Both the position numbers and the translations under genes were made by a program. A stretch of DNA of 64,000 bases, taken from contig CM038907.1 in NCBI GenBank assembly GCA_021904315.1, positions 28,899,223-28,963,222 of the forward strand, read 5' to 3'. Source of the stretch: Sphagnum magellanicum (taxonomy: Eukaryota > Streptophyta > Sphagnopsida > Sphagnales > Sphagnaceae). Position 1 is the first letter of the stretch. The number at the start of each line of letters is the position of its first letter. Positions 47,943 through 61,489 of this stretch are shown here, in pieces. The notes under the pieces are model-generated. The model was not told the DNA's origin. It made no database searches and worked only from the letters and a program-made list of their open reading frames with translations.

Positions 47943-50900
47943 ATGCGGGGAGACAGAGAGGTTCGTTACGGGGGTGGTGGAGGCCGCTACGAAGAGCGGG
48001 AGCGTGACCGGGGAGGCCCGACTCGGCTCTACGTTGGTAGGTTGACCAGCCGTATACGCAGCCGCGATCTGGAGGATCTCTTCACGAAGTATGGCCGGTA
48101 AGGCCGTCTTCATTCTCTGCATTTTTCTGCGTTTTTGTGGCATATGGATGCTCATGTCGTCTGTTGAGGGTTATGAAGTTACGGCCGTCTGTCATTCTCT
48201 GCGTTTTTGTGGCGTACGGACGCTCATGCCGTCTCTTGAGGGTTAGGAAGTTATGGCGGTTTCAAAATCTGAAGTGTGTTAGTGCAATAAGGTAAGGAGA
48301 AGTTGTGTTTTATGTGTTGGCCTGAGGAGACATCATCTTCTCATGCCTGGTATCACTGATCTGCACTAACCGATATGCACTAACAACCATTGAAACGGTC
48401 GCCTTTGGACGAGGATGATGTTGATGAGAAGGATATTTCTGAAATATCTGCCTAATGACGTGCAGTGCAGCTATCTTGCTGCTATATATGATGAGCATAC
48501 TGGAACCGAGTCAATAGGGTTCCATCTGGGGTATGTGTAGCTCCTGTCTTTCCTTTGGCAGGGATTTCCAGTGTTCGGGAATGGGTTTTTTTCGTTGATT
48601 TTTTCACACTGTGATATGCTGCTACTATTTAGTGGTCATGTCCAAAAGCCTTGAAGCCATGCCTGACAAAGTCAGGTAGTTGCATTTAACTAAAGGGTTG
48701 CATTTCCAGCGGTGGTCCATTTACCTCTCTGCCTTTCTCTTTTGATGTTGTATGACAGCAGAATGGGAACAGGTGCTCAGCCCATGGTCTCCTCCTCTTT
48801 CTCACCTTCCCTGTATGGCTCTGATACTTTGTTAAGAGTCCTTGGGACTTGACAAGGCTCCCTGTGAATTTTCCCTTTCTTTTTCCTCCATCCTGCTGGA
48901 TGCTCCACATGTTGTTGACTGGTGCCTTAATGTCAGCCCTTTTTCACCTTTGGACAGTACACAAGCAGTGTCTCACTCACATGGTATGTGGATGAAGGTT
49001 GGTGGGTTCTTTCCATCTGGCTGGTGAGGTCTTTGGTGAGAGGGATGACTGTGCTGGCAAATTGGTGGTCCTTGCCCATGGAGGGGAGGCCACTTACTGG
49101 TGCATCTAGGCGCGATTCTGTATCTAGTGATGTGCATACTTTCAGTACATACAAATCATACATGCATAGGGTGGCATGACTTGACATGGCGAATGCTCGA
49201 TTAAGGGTGTGGGTGGCCTCTGACACGCGGTGATCCGTGGGTGCGCTGCCTCTGTCTGTCTCTGTGTGTGTTGGTGGCGCTCGCATTTCTGCAGTGTTCG
49301 AGATGTGGATATGAAGCACGACTTTGCATTTGTTGTGAGTACCTGGTCCTGCCCATCTTCAATTTCCCACTGTTCTGCACAATAATCTGGGCCATAGCAA
49401 GAGCTTATAACTGTGCTATGCCTTACCATGGAGTATGTATCTGTGTCCATGAAGTTCTACTGTAGAAGGAGAAGAATGATCTGAACTTTGCCAACTAAGA
49501 ATGATTCAAGTGTCTCTTCATCCCTAGTGCTTTACTGCCTCCTGTCAAAGGTTCTGTTTGTACATAATTTTCTGCTCGTAATGTTATTACTACACTTGTT
49601 CCTGTTGTGTTCCTTATGGTTTCGTTGGAACTGATTCAACAGTTACCTGTGAGGACTTGTTGTGAGTTTTGTCTGCAATCTCATAGATACACAAGTTAAA
49701 ACTGGTGTTGACTTCCATGTGTAGGCTGGAGTAGTTGATGGTCACTGCACTCATATACTAACGATTTAGAAGCAGGCATAATGTCATCTTGAATGTTGAT
49801 TTCATCTATTTGTGTGACTTGAGATCTGTTCCTCTTTTGGTCTTATTGTGGTCTTGACCAATGAGAAGGAAGAAGAGGCAGTTATTGGCTGGAAGATACT
49901 GCCGTCTGAGTGTTATTATGATGGAGGGCATGTAGGAGTTTGGTGATCCACGAGATGCAGACGATGCCTGCCATTATCTGAATGGAAAGGACTTTGAAGG
50001 AACTCGTCTGGTCGTTGAGTTTGCCCGTCGGGTGAGTTGCTGTCTCTGTGAGAATTTGACATTTCTCTGTGGTTGTCTTGAAAGTTTCAATAGTTCTCAC
50101 TCTGTGCTACATTATGAATTTTGACATTGTGGTAAACCACATTCTAATAAATTTTGTCCTTGGGAAGAGAATGTAGGGCATGTGAGTTGGTTCTTTGCAT
50201 GACAGAAATGGAGGTGTTATTTCAGGGACCAAGAGGACCTGGAGGTGCACGGGATCCTGTAGCTGCACACGAGATGGTAAGATTTTGTTCTGATGATGTC
50301 TAGTGGTGTTTTTCCCTTTGGAGGTCTGTAGTCTGTAAGAAAAAATAAATATCTTTTTTTGCTACTTATTGGTTATCTGATCTTCATTTTGTTAAGTTGT
50401 GACAGAGAGAGGTGAAGACTTTCAGCTGTTTTGCACACAAGATTCTAATTTCAATGGCCAAATGACTTTGGTTTTGAGGCAAACTAGTCTAATTTTTGTG
50501 GCAGTTTTTGGTTGGACAGTTACAGTGGTCATGAAACTGTTAAACTAGTCACTGCCTTCCTGAAATGATCTTTCATCTTGGTTTTCTGTTGAAGAATTTG
50601 TGTGTGTTCACAACTCTTACATTTTATCAGTCTGTTACCATGTACTTGAGAATTTGAGTGAATCTTTTCTTATACTTCTGTTGATTTCCTGCTCCTGATG
50701 TGGAAGGTGGTTTGTGGCAGTCTGTGTCATTATCCAGGCATGGTACTGTAAGCTAGCTTGCCAGCAAACTTCTAGCATCGTTTGATCTGAAGTCACCTGA
50801 AGGTCATTGCGAGTCTGGATAGTTTTAGATGGTTTGTCAGCTGGATGGTCATATTAGAACAGGCTGTATTTTCCCTAATATGCTAGCTGCACCTTCTCAC

Positions 50901-52463
50901 AAGGGATGCAACATCTTTTGTGAGTCTCACAAGTAAACTGTGATATTCTCACACACCACAATTTGTAGTCAATATCAGATTCATCACCTGATAAGTGTAT
51001 GTTTTTCACTTTGTTCAAATGCTGGTGTGATAAGTATTTGCACTCATTGTTGTTTAGGGTTCCATGGAGCTTGTCTTAATCTGTGCAGAGTGGACTTACA
51101 TTTCACCTATGATTACAGGGTGGGCGGGGCTCAAGCCGTGGAGATCGTGGTGACAGAGGGGCTCCTCTTGGAACTGGGCGATGCTACAACTGTGGAAATG
51201 ATGGCCATTGGGCTCGTGACTGCAAGGCTGGGGACTGGAGAGACAAGTGCTATCGATGTGGTCAACGGGGTCACATTGAGCGCAATTGCCACAATAGTCC
51301 CCAGCCTACAAGCAGGTTTGACTTGCTTCTATCTGCAAATCTGCCATATTCATGATAGAGATTGCACACATTACTTCCTGCTTGGCATATTGTGTTCCAG
51401 AAGCAGGTTTACCCATTTATTTATTCAATGCTGCAAGCTCTGCAGATCTCTTCTGTTTCACATGCATGGCAAACATGCAGGGAGAGGGCTAGCTGTAAAA
51501 TAAGCCACTTGAATCTTGATGAACAACCAGATCTCTTTTAGTCATGGCACATTTAGCCTTCCCTTGAAGCTGTTTTTTTTTCACCTAAACAAAACTGGTT
51601 CAGACCTCAGTTCAATTGTAACATACCTTTGGTACACATGTATGTACAGGGGCAGGCATGACCGAGACAAGGGTGGATCTCGTTCACGCTCTCGATCTTA
51701 CACACCACGAGGCTCACCACCACGTGGTTCTAGGCATGGCAGGAGCCGAAGCAGAAGCTTCAACAGCAGGAGTCTAAGGTGAATTTGTCTGATGTATAGA
51801 ATTGGAGTGTAACCAAAGAGTTCTTGTTCCAAGTAACCTTAATTACATGTCAACCATCTAAAGAGAGTCATTCTGCTGTTAAGTTTTTACATACTATGAT
51901 CTGTTATTGTATGGCATCATATTCGTGGACCCAAACTGAATGTGATCCAGTATTCTTGGAAAATCAAGGATCTATATTTTTGCTGGTGAATCTGGAGTAT
52001 TCTTATATTTGTAAAATCTGTGATCAAAGATTACTACTAAAAGTTTGGGATGACTGTGTGCTGTTATTGCAGTCTGTCACCAAAGAGAGGGAGCCGCAGT
52101 CCTGCTAAGAATAACCGTCGCAAGCCAATCACTGGTGCTCGAAGCCACAGCCCAGCTCTGAGCAGTAGTCCACCCCATAAAACTGCTCGGGAGATCAATT
52201 CACTCAGCCCTAGGGGAGATGGCCGAAGTCGCAGCCCCACCCCTCCACGGCGTCGCAATGCTCGAGTGAGCCGCAGTCTTAGCCCTAGAAAACGCAGCCT
52301 GAGCCCTGGTCGTCAAGCTGGCAATGGCAAGTCTGGAGGTAATGTTCGTAGCCCTGGTGTGGATGCGGGTCCAGATAGCCCAAGGGTGGAGCATGAGGTT
52401 TCTCATCTTCATGACAATGATCGCAGCCACAGTCCCTCTCCTGAGCGGGATATTTCAGACTAG
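47943..52463 (+). CDS. RS2Z-type SR splicing factor (RRM, two zinc knuckles, RS tail)
   Basis: Seven exons: 47943-48097, 49295-49334, 49936-50031, 50226-50276, 51119-51315, 51650-51778 and 52073-52463. All have GT-AG borders and the frame is exact, giving 352 residues. Residues about 30-110 are the RRM: LYVGRL (RNP2) and KHDFAFVEF (RNP1). Two CCHC knuckles follow, [14 protein letters not shown] and [14 protein letters not shown], then an Arg/Ser-rich tail ([18 protein letters not shown]) and an SP-rich end. This order defines the plant-specific RS2Z subfamily (Arabidopsis RS2Z32/33). Such proteins bind exonic enhancers and help define splice sites in nuclear speckles, under SR-kinase phosphorylation. 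The RRM is split by the long first intron (1.2 kb) and the small second exon. RS2Z genes are often alternatively spliced in the long intron; this gene has the layout for it, though nothing here proves it. Confidence 0.95.
48103..48252. repeat. Tandem duplication in RS2Z intron 1
   Basis: A block of about 75 bp with GGCCGTCT, CATTCTCTGC, GCGTTTTTGTGGC, TATGGATGCTCATG and CTGTTGAGGGTTA is repeated once in direct order, straight after the first donor site (48098). Confidence 0.75.
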
Positions 52464-55283
52464 AGCTGTTTGCTACCAGTGAAGCTGTCTTTTCAAGCCA
52501 GTAGAAAGATTGTTGTCCATAGAGTGGGGTCTGTGTTTTCTGTCACTGTCAGCATCTATGATCATGAGTGGGTCTTATTAGAGAGCAGGCTGAAGTATGC
52601 TCCTTTGTAAGCCAGGGGGGAATCGTGATTTGGTGTGTCCTTGGTGTTTCTAGTTATCAGAAGGCAAATGAGATCTGTGAAGGATTTTGAATTAGCTGGA
52701 TCCTGCAACTGCATGATGAGGTTTGGAAACTGTGTATCTCCAAGCCATTTTCTTTGAGCTTTTCCTTCTGTCACACAACCTGTAACTTGTTTCTCATAAT
52801 GTGCTATAGGGATTTCACCACTTTAGTGGCTTAAAAAGCTGAGATGTGTGGATTTAGTTCTGAGAAGCTTAGTCTGCTACATCATTTGTGTCGATTGGAA
52901 TGCCACCAGGATGGGCTGCTGACTTTGCCTTTCAGCCTTTCATTGAAGGCATAACAATTTGAAATCTAACATCATGGTCACTATTAAAGCAATAATTCCA
53001 TTTCTACACTACATATAGCTTAATAGTCTGTTAGATCAAATTGTCACTCACTTACTCCCTTTGCATTGCCACTTTTTGAGTACAAGCATCATCACTTTTT
53101 TCCACTCAAGCCATCACCTTTTCCAACTGATGCAAAATTCCTCAACAGATACCTATGTGCTCTGACAGGTTGTACCTGCACCGAGAAAGGGAAAAACTCA
53201 AAACAAGTTAACAATACTTCACCATAGAGTAGTTGCCAAATAAGAAATTGACATTGATTTGGGCTTTGTTCCATCAAGGTCCAATTTGATAAAGGGGTTG
53301 CTAGCAACTGAAAATATAGAATGCTGGCCAAGGAATCTAATTCAATTGTCAAAAACAATGTTGTCGATGAAAGGAACACCTGATGAACCATGCTGTGGAT
53401 TTGGCATCAAGGTAGTGAGCAATGAGGGAGGAAGGTGTGGAGTTTGGCAGCTTCAATACTCACAGATGAGCATGTTCAGCAAGTGCTGAAGATGTATTCG
53501 AATTGACCCACATACCTGCAGCTCTATCATAAGGGATAGCTCCATGGAGGATGTGACATTCTGTTGGAGATGAAGGAAAATGGAGAGTTGAAGTCCTTTC
53601 TGGAATGATATGGCATGTGTCCGAAGATCTCTATGAATTATTAACAACAGGTTGTGTGAAAGTCCTTCGGATGTTACAATGTGTTTGTGACTGTTTTGTG
53701 ATTTGATTCATGGTCCAATGCTACCCAAACAAAGTGCCCATGCAAATTTGGTATAGGACAATGCTTGGCCTCATGACTGGCAGAAGAGGAAGAGTTAGGA
53801 TTGGAATTGGAATTGAGAGACATTTGTAAATTAACCATAGATTCATGTACTTCCACAACAAAAGCATTAATTCCATTGTGATGAAATCTTGATGGGTCCC
53901 TAACTTGCTGTGCAGGGCTGTCTTGCAGATGCATGGTTTACTCCATTGGCTTTGCATTAATCTTGTTAGAACCTTGAGAACTTGGGTGCCTCCATTGTAT
54001 TGAGTCATTAATATCCACACAAAGCAAAGAATTTTACATTAGTTCAGTAGCAACTATCTCAATGTAGCCAATTTCTGGTTACTCCAGCCTGATGGAACTC
54101 AGAAAATGACTTAAAAGTCATCAGCATGTTCATAACCCAAGCCTTCATCCAAGAGACTTAAATACTTCATTCCCACACTAATGCTTCATCGGGCAAGTCC
54201 TTTCATCAAATTGAAGGAAGCACAAATTTCTAATCCATTGTGAAAAAACCATTAAGAAGATTGTGTGGCAAAGCGTGACCTTAGAATGAGAATGTACTGC
54301 AAGTGAGGATGAAGGCCAAGATCTGATTCAACTAGAAGACAAATCATTGCTTATTTGGATGATTACTGATAACAAGTTGCAACAAGTCTCCACTATCATT
54401 ATCTTACATCAAGCTACATACCAGTTACTCTCTGATCCTCACTAACAACTTTGATCATTATTCCTGTGAGAAGTCCAAATTTAGAACAGACCTGCTGTGC
54501 CTCCCATTTTGGTTGGGTATTCTCGATCCATCCACCATATGTCAACTCCTCCACAGTTCTCATGTTTTGCAAAGTTCATAAACCTCATCTCTTCATAAAG
54601 ATAGAAGCATCAATGGACTCCGCTGCCTGCACCAACTAAAACAAGTTTTGTCTTTCACTTGTGGAGAAAACAAAGCTCAATACCTTGTGTAAAAGACCAC
54701 ACAAAAAAACCAGAAGGTTGAACAAGCCTTCCAAATGAAGGGAATGGAGGAGGGGGAAGGAAAGAAAGAAGTGCACAAAGTTGATTACTTCGCTCACCAA
54801 TGATTGGTGCATCTCCAATTGAGTTCAACCTTTCACCTCTGCTTCATCTGTGCTGAAATTCTTCCAAGCCCAAGGATGACCACAGCTTCTTTGCTTGAAT
54901 TGGGAGGATACAGTACATACAAAGACAACATGTCTCTGCTGATCCAATACTTCACTAATGGATTCTGCTTGACAAGAGTGCATTCTCAGAACATGTAGCC
55001 CCTGACCTACATTACTACAAAATCCGAGGTTCTACTGACAAATGATTGATTTGATCAGTTAACCATTGAAGCCTCATCCTCTTCTGAAACCCATTCTTCT
55101 TGCAGATGACCTTCCTGTTGTGTGTCCACTATGTGTGAACCCTCCAAAGAAACTGCTGCATCCTCCTTTCTTCTCACTTCCAGCTCTGGATTCCAATCTG
55201 CCAAACAATTGTCCAAGACTCAGTATAGTGAAGTGAGTGGAATTGAAGAGATACTGAATACTTACACCAGTTTGCTCAATAGA
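52464..55283. other. Intergenic region between convergent genes
   Basis: Holds the 3' UTRs of RS2Z (from the left) and PPR4 (from the right). Open frames up to 99 codons occur on both strands but have no motif, and overlapping antisense frames argue against coding. No repeat or RNA gene seen. Confidence 0.5.
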
Positions 55284-58200
55284 TTACCATTCATGAACCA
55301 GCATGAATCTACAGCATATTGACACAGCATGAGACTTCACCATTTCATTCTGCTCCCTGCAGTCATTACCTGGTGGAAAGATTCTCTCAACTGCATGGGT
55401 CAGGTCACCTGACCACCGTTCTGCCTTCACCAGATACTTCTGCCAGTGTCTCACAGTAGCAAGATCCACACAAATGCCTAGGTCCACCATTTCTGAGGTT
55501 ACCCTCAGCACACCATCAAAGACAGTTTCGCGTGCTACTGCTGCTCGTGAAAGTAAAGAAGTCATGATGCAATGGAAGAGGGCCTTGTCCGGTTTCAATC
55601 CAGCAGCCTTCATCTCATCATAGCATGCTAAGGCTTTCTCTGGGTATGATGCAGAAGCCCATCCATGGATGAGGGTTGTGTATGTTCGCAGGTTAGGTTG
55701 CACCCCCATCTGCTTCATCTGCTCCATTGTCTCCATTGCTCTCTGTATTAGAGCATCATGCCAGTTCTGTATCAGGGTAGAAAAAGAAAACTCTTTGATG
55801 CTAGGCAGAGCTTGTATGATCAAGAACCTCTCCCCTACACTGCAAATAGTCTCCTCTTGGAGGTGAGCATTATATGATTGTGGAACCATGATTCCTGGTT
55901 GGTCATCTATACCAGTACACTCAGGTGCTAGCTTTAGAGGTCATATGGCATCTGGTGTATCCATTGCCACAACCGGAAAGACCTGTTTTTGTGTTCCAAG
56001 CGTTCTTGTCAACCTACATTGAGCACTATTATCAAGAGGAAAAGGATGCAGACAATAGCACATCCCTGCAAAACTGGAAACTGATTCATGAGGATTTAGT
56101 TGCAGCCCACCTCCAGTGTGAGGGCCCTGAGTTTAGGGTTTAGGGTGGACATACTTGCATGTCACCAGCCTTGCAGCAGGCATTGACAAACGATGTGTAG
56201 GAATGGATGTCTGGAGCGAAACCTTGCTGTCGCATTTGTTGCATGATATCGGATGCTTCCCACATATCCCCTCGCTGGGCCCACCTGTACCCTCACATGT
56301 ACAAAAAAGTCATTTTTAGTAAGAGCAGTACATAAACATCACTGTAATTCCCCATAAAAACTATCAAAAGAGAGATTCAAAGGATGCTGTTCTTGAATCA
56401 AACCCACTGTGTAACTTGCACACATTTGAGTGCCCTTGCAGACTATTACTGATGTGAATATAGATGCTCAAACATGCTTTAATCCAAAGTTTTATACAGA
56501 AAATATCAATGCACAAAGTGAAGCACAACTTTGATAGGCACCAAGTTGTATTACAAATACCCATCAAGAAGTATGTTGTAAATAAAGTTATTCATTGGGA
56601 AGCCTGCACTTGTCATCTCTTTGGTGACTGCAATTGCATTTTGCATGCGTCCAGCCTTACAGCAAGCTTTGAGGAGGGAACCATAGGATATTACATCCAC
56701 ATTCAAACCCTCATCCTTTATGCGATTGAAATACTGGAATGATTTCCCAATTTCACCTACACGTGCATATCCTTCCATAAGGGTGGTATAGCTGCGTTCA
56801 TTTGGTACTACACCTGCTAGCACCATTTCATCAATAATAGATGCAGCCCTCTCCATCTGCAATCAGTTCACAACAACTTGATATCAAGAATCAAACTATC
56901 ACAAGTGCCTGGCTCTAGAGTAGGATGCAGTTGCAAATCACAACAGTACATATCCATACAAGGACCGATTCAAGTCAGATTCTATAGTCTCCTGTACCCA
57001 GAGCAATCACTAAGAACGTGTATGGGCTGGGGCTGACTAGACAGTAGCCCTGAAAGCTGCACAGAGTGACACAGAAATGCAGACAGTGGACAAGAAATCA
57101 TCACACAGACCTGGCCATCACGCATAAGCCCGTTCATTACAACATTATATGTTGCAGCAGTTGGGCGGCAGCCCCCCATCTTCATATCATGTACAATTTC
57201 AAGTGCCATTGGTACATCTCCAACCTTCATGAACCCATCAATAATTGTGGTGTATGTCTGAAATGTAGGCACATTACCCCCTTCTCGCATTCGTACAAGT
57301 AGCTGCATCGCTCTGTCCATTTGTCGATTTCTGCAGAAGGCGTTGACCAGTATATTGTAGGTCACAACATCAGGTTTGATACCAGCATTGGCCATGTCCT
57401 CAAACACTGAAAATGCATTCCCAGTGTCACCCAACTGCACGTAACCAGCCATGATCATGGAAAAGGTCTTCTGATTGTGTGCTATTCCTTGTGCCTCCAT
57501 TTCCTTGCTGACCTCCAATGCTTTGGTCATCTTACCAAGCTGCCATATCCAGGCAATTGTATTAGAAAAAGGAAAAAGGATCTTAAAAACAGACTCAGGT
57601 CAACTGAAATGGCCCAGAGTATTGACCAAAGGTACCCTTGTGTAAAGATGGAGAAGGCAACCATAGGTAACAATTGTCGGAGTCATTCCACTACTCTGAT
57701 CCACCCACACCACAACCAAAGTTTGCGTCAGTACTAGAGAAGCCTCTCACAGTTTGCAGACAATTGGCCTAATACTTTGGTACTTTGCAAGGGTAGCTGC
57801 CTTAAAACAACTGACAGAGTAGTACCAGAGTTGAAGGACCTACTGTTTACTTGCCTGCAACTTGTGAAAGACATGAAGACACTTTGACTCATCATGGCAC
57901 TGTGCATAGCCATCCATCATGGTGTTGTAAAGACCAAGGATAGCCTCCAGACCTTCTGCCTCCATCTCGGCCACCAAAGCTTCAGCCTTTCCCATGTCAC
58001 CTGCCTTGCTGCACCATCTCAGAAAGTTTTACTTACTTTTCTCCCTCAATCTTGCAAACAGCATCCCTTTTAGCTCCTGAGAAGAGGTATTTTGAGGACA
58101 TGAAGGTTCCAGAGGGAAGACATAGGACTGCAATGGCATGAAGACTGGCATCACATGAAGCAAGCCAAAAAGGAGGGGAGGAAATGTGTACAAGAAAAGC

Positions 58201-60428
58201 TTTCAGACAAATTTGGTGAAGCCATACCAGTAGGCATTGATGATGTTGTGGTAGAGTACTGCATTGGGGGCCCATCCCTTGTTCTTTGCTCTTTGGAACC
58301 AATGCTCTGCAGCTCTATCAACATTGGAAAAAAAACAAAGAGAAAAGCATGAGCCAGAAAGCTTCAACTGCTGTGTTTTTCCAAAGACATGAAGGTACAT
58401 ATGGCCAGGTAACGACCTGATGTTTAGCAGCAAGATCGATTATTATTGGTCACATCAACAAAAACATCACTACCATTATACACCTTGTTAAATGCAGACC
58501 GTTCCATAAAGGCTGTGATATGGATAAGACTGTCATTGAGGGATTGGGAAAGGGTCCATACTCAGCATTGCCAAGTTTTGCAAAACCCGAAATGAGGACA
58601 CTGTGTGTGGCTGGATTGGGTGCAACTCCCTCAGCTTCCATCTCTTCCACACAGGCTGTGGCTCCTCGCATGTCCTGGGCCATGGCATATGCATGCACCA
58701 AACTGTTCACGAGCACAGTTACTATAGACAATTTAGCGCTTACTCTGAAACTGCTTTATTGCTTTGCAGCACCTGACATAGATGCAATCCAAGTTGAATC
58801 TCCTCAGATTCTCAGACTAGCCAAGGGTAACGTAGAATCAGCAATATCATGTCAGTGAGTATTGCAGTGTTGCTAGTACAGGAAGTTGAAACTGTTCTCA
58901 CTTGGTATAAACATGGACATTGGGATCTATCCCTGTTGCCCTCATTCTCTCAAACACGGACCGGGCACTGTGCTTATCACCCTTCTTCCCATAGTAATTC
59001 ACCAGCAAAGCATAATCTCCTCGCTTGGGCTGTATCACAAGACATGTGTTCTGAATCAGGTGGGAACTCCAAGTTCAAATCTGTAATACAAGTGGAATGC
59101 AATGATCAACCTACACAGCAAGACCCACTGTGCAAAACTTTTGCAAGCATGTTCAAGAGAATACCAGGGAATGACTAGGATACCAGGAAGAGAAGAGAAG
59201 AAGAAATATATCCTGGATAGAGGGTGTGGTGTAACCTTTTCAATTTTGCCAAATGCAGCAACCACCTTGCGCGTATCATGGGGCCCAAACTCAATTACTC
59301 TACGGAAATGACTTGATGCTTCCTCTCTTTCCTGATGCCACTCTGACCTGAACTCTCTATCCTGCACAGATGCAAAAATCAACACAGGCAGATCATGAGT
59401 GGTGCTGCATCCATTTGAAGTATTAGCATCTCTGAAAGTGCAGCAAGAGTGGTTTGGTGTCCACAACAAAAGAGTCTGCATACAATGCTACACTGCAAAG
59501 GAAAGATGGGAGAATGCATTTGATGTCAGAAGGTCAGGAGAGGCATCTCAGACGCTGCATTGCACATCCTCCATGAGTAGCTCAAGAATTAGGGTTAGAA
59601 TTTGCTTACCCCACCTGACTTCACCCATCGCTCCCGCTCCTCTTGCCTCTCCCGCTCTCTTCGGCCATCATCAAGTTTCACCCGAAGAGGATTTCCATGG
59701 AATTCAACCCCATCAAACTCTGCTGCTCTCATGGCTGCAGCATTAGGGTCCAGACCTCCGAAGAAAACAAAGCAAAAGCCCCTGTTCTTCTCAGGATCTG
59801 TGTAGCTCCGGATACAGATGACGTCCCGCACAGGGCCAAACTGTGTGAAAAAAGACCTGACAGCCTCGTTCTTAATGTGGTATGGCAAGTTTCCTACAAA
59901 GATTTTGCCCAATTCACCTTCAGGATAACTCCCTGTCAAAGCAAGTGGCGCTGTCACATCATCTGCACCCACCTCAGTCTCAGTGGAAACCAAGGCTGAT
60001 TCTTGCAACATGGAAAAAGAAGAAGAAGAATTCCGACCTATCAGCCCATGAGGTGATGAGAAACACTGTATTGGTTTACTTAAAAAAGAGACTGGATATG
60101 AATTGCTCGGCGATGAAAAACAAGGCTGCTGCTGTCTTCCTTGCAGCTGCTGCAGAACACCGGTGCTGCTACTTAGAGATGGAGGAGGAGGAGGAGGAGT
60201 TGCATCACACCTAACAGAATGATTCACTCTTCTACAACTACTGCTGCTGCTGACAGCAGTTTCCTGTCCTTCTGGAAATCTGACACAAAAACCTGAACCT
60301 GCTTGCACATCCGAGTGTTTATTGCACCAGAAACCGGCAGGAAAAGAAGGAGTGGACGCACAGCACCGTATGCCGCTCCCGGAGTCGATAGGGGGATACA
60401 CAAGGTGGTAACCCATTGAGAGCTTCAA
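55284..60428 (-). CDS. PPR4: Chloroplast RRM-PPR protein PPR4
   Basis: Eleven exons on the minus strand: 59610-60428, 59236-59361, 58902-59029, 58562-58702, 58228-58314, 57855-58008, 57636-57695, 57111-57539, 56561-56856, 56155-56284 and 55284-55742. The joined frame gives 942 residues, about the length of Arabidopsis PPR4. The N-terminus is Ser-rich and acid-poor, as in a chloroplast transit peptide. An RRM spans about residues 173-255 (KIFVGNLPYH for RNP2, NRGFCFVFFGG for RNP1). A long PPR tract follows, with repeats such as PDVVTYNILVNAFCRNRQMD, TAATYNVVMNGLMRDGQ and PNLRTYTTLIHGWASASYPE. The C-terminal LSRA(A)VA segment and final non-PPR part also match PPR4. PPR4 binds chloroplast rps12 intron 1 and is needed for its trans-splicing (known for maize). 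Exon 6 ends at a GC donor (TTGCAG then GCAAGT); all others use GT. The start could also be the second Met, four codons on. Confidence 0.95.
56130..56145. repeat. Short interstitial telomere-type repeat in a PPR4 intron
   Basis: GTTTAGGGTTTAGGGTGG-type sequence, two plant telomere units, just past the donor of the tenth exon. A similar pair occurs at 62133-62148 (GGGTTTAGGGTTTAGGGTGG). Both are too short to mark an old chromosome end. Confidence 0.6.
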
Positions 60429-60429
60429 A

Positions 60430-60610
60430 CCCTAAACCCTCAAAAACTCCCCTTCGAGGCAAGCTCAATCCAAGAGATAAAAAAACATGAAGAGAAAATT
60501 CTTCGGATCTAGTTAAGTCAGCTTCTGTGAATCCAAGCCGACGAAATTTTTTTTCTGACTCCTAAGCAAATGTCTTTCCCATCCTCCGAAAAACCCTAAC
60601 TCCTCATATC
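60430..60610 (-). promoter_or_regulatory. Telo-boxes in the PPR4 5' region
   Basis: AAACCCTAAACCCT lies at about 60428-60441, directly upstream of the start codon, and AAAACCCTAA lies near 60592. As at bL33, this fits the telo-box habit of plant genes for organelle and translation machinery. It may act in the 5' UTR or core promoter (inference). Confidence 0.5.
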
Positions 60611-61039
60611 CTCAGCAGAAATCCCAAAACCCTTTCTTGCTGCTGGTGAAAATTATTCCAAAGAGAAAAAAAGGTTGCAGTAGCTTGTCGACCAAATTAC
60701 CCACTTCACAAAATCAGCAGCTAGCTTACCACTCTAGACTCGCAGTGTCAATTACGCCATGACACTGACAAAACCCAAAGCAGCACTGAAAGACAAACCA
60801 TCTCCAAAAGCTTCCAACAAGCAAACCAATGACAGTGTGCGCAACAGTGCAACGACAATGCTCTGCTGCGAACTATGCTGGAATTTTATTGCAATTTTTT
60901 CAACGAAAATCTTCAGTATTGATCTAATAAGAGATTTTAATAAATTGTTCCATTTCATTTGCACTTTTAATTGAGTTTATGTAGAAGACATTAGGTTTTT
61001 TTTTTAAAAAAATTTTAATTGTGAATATTTAGATGATAT

Positions 61040-61365
61040 ATTATTATTTAATTCATTAATGAAAATTTAGATGAAATTTCATGATACTAAAATGAGTATT
61101 TTTCATTTACACTTATTAGATGAACAAAAGAGATATTGTATAAAGGTTAATCCAAAGGGGGGGGGGGGTGTTTTTCTAATCTTTTGTCATTATTGTTTTA
61201 AAGAATTTATTATATAATTTCATGATTTATCGTTGTCTATAATATTAATGAAAATTTTAGATGAAATTATATTACAGTAAAAATGAGTATATTATTTACA
61301 CTTATTTAAATGAACAAAAGGATACTAGATAGTGTAATGTTAATACAAAATGGGTGTTTTGTCAA
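61040..61365. repeat. Direct duplication, unit about 200 bp
   Basis: TTAATGAAAATTTAGATGAAAT, AAAATGAGTAT, TTTACACTTATT, ATGAACAAAAG and a GTTAAT block occur in order at about 61052-61160 and again at about 61246-61352. A run of nine or ten G near 61158 interrupts the first copy. Confidence 0.65.
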
Positions 61366-61489
61366 TTTTCAAAAAAATCACTTGAAGTTGGGTAGCCTAG
61401 CCTAGTGTGTTTTTTCATTATCTACTACTCATCAGGAAATCTCCCAATTCTCTTCTCATTTTAGATTTTCTATGCTTTTATTTACTTGT

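Noticed and set aside
51000..51503. 187-codon plus-strand frame across RS2Z exon 5
   Set aside because: It reads the zinc-knuckle exon in a wrong frame and runs through both flanking introns. The correct frame gives two CCHC knuckles.
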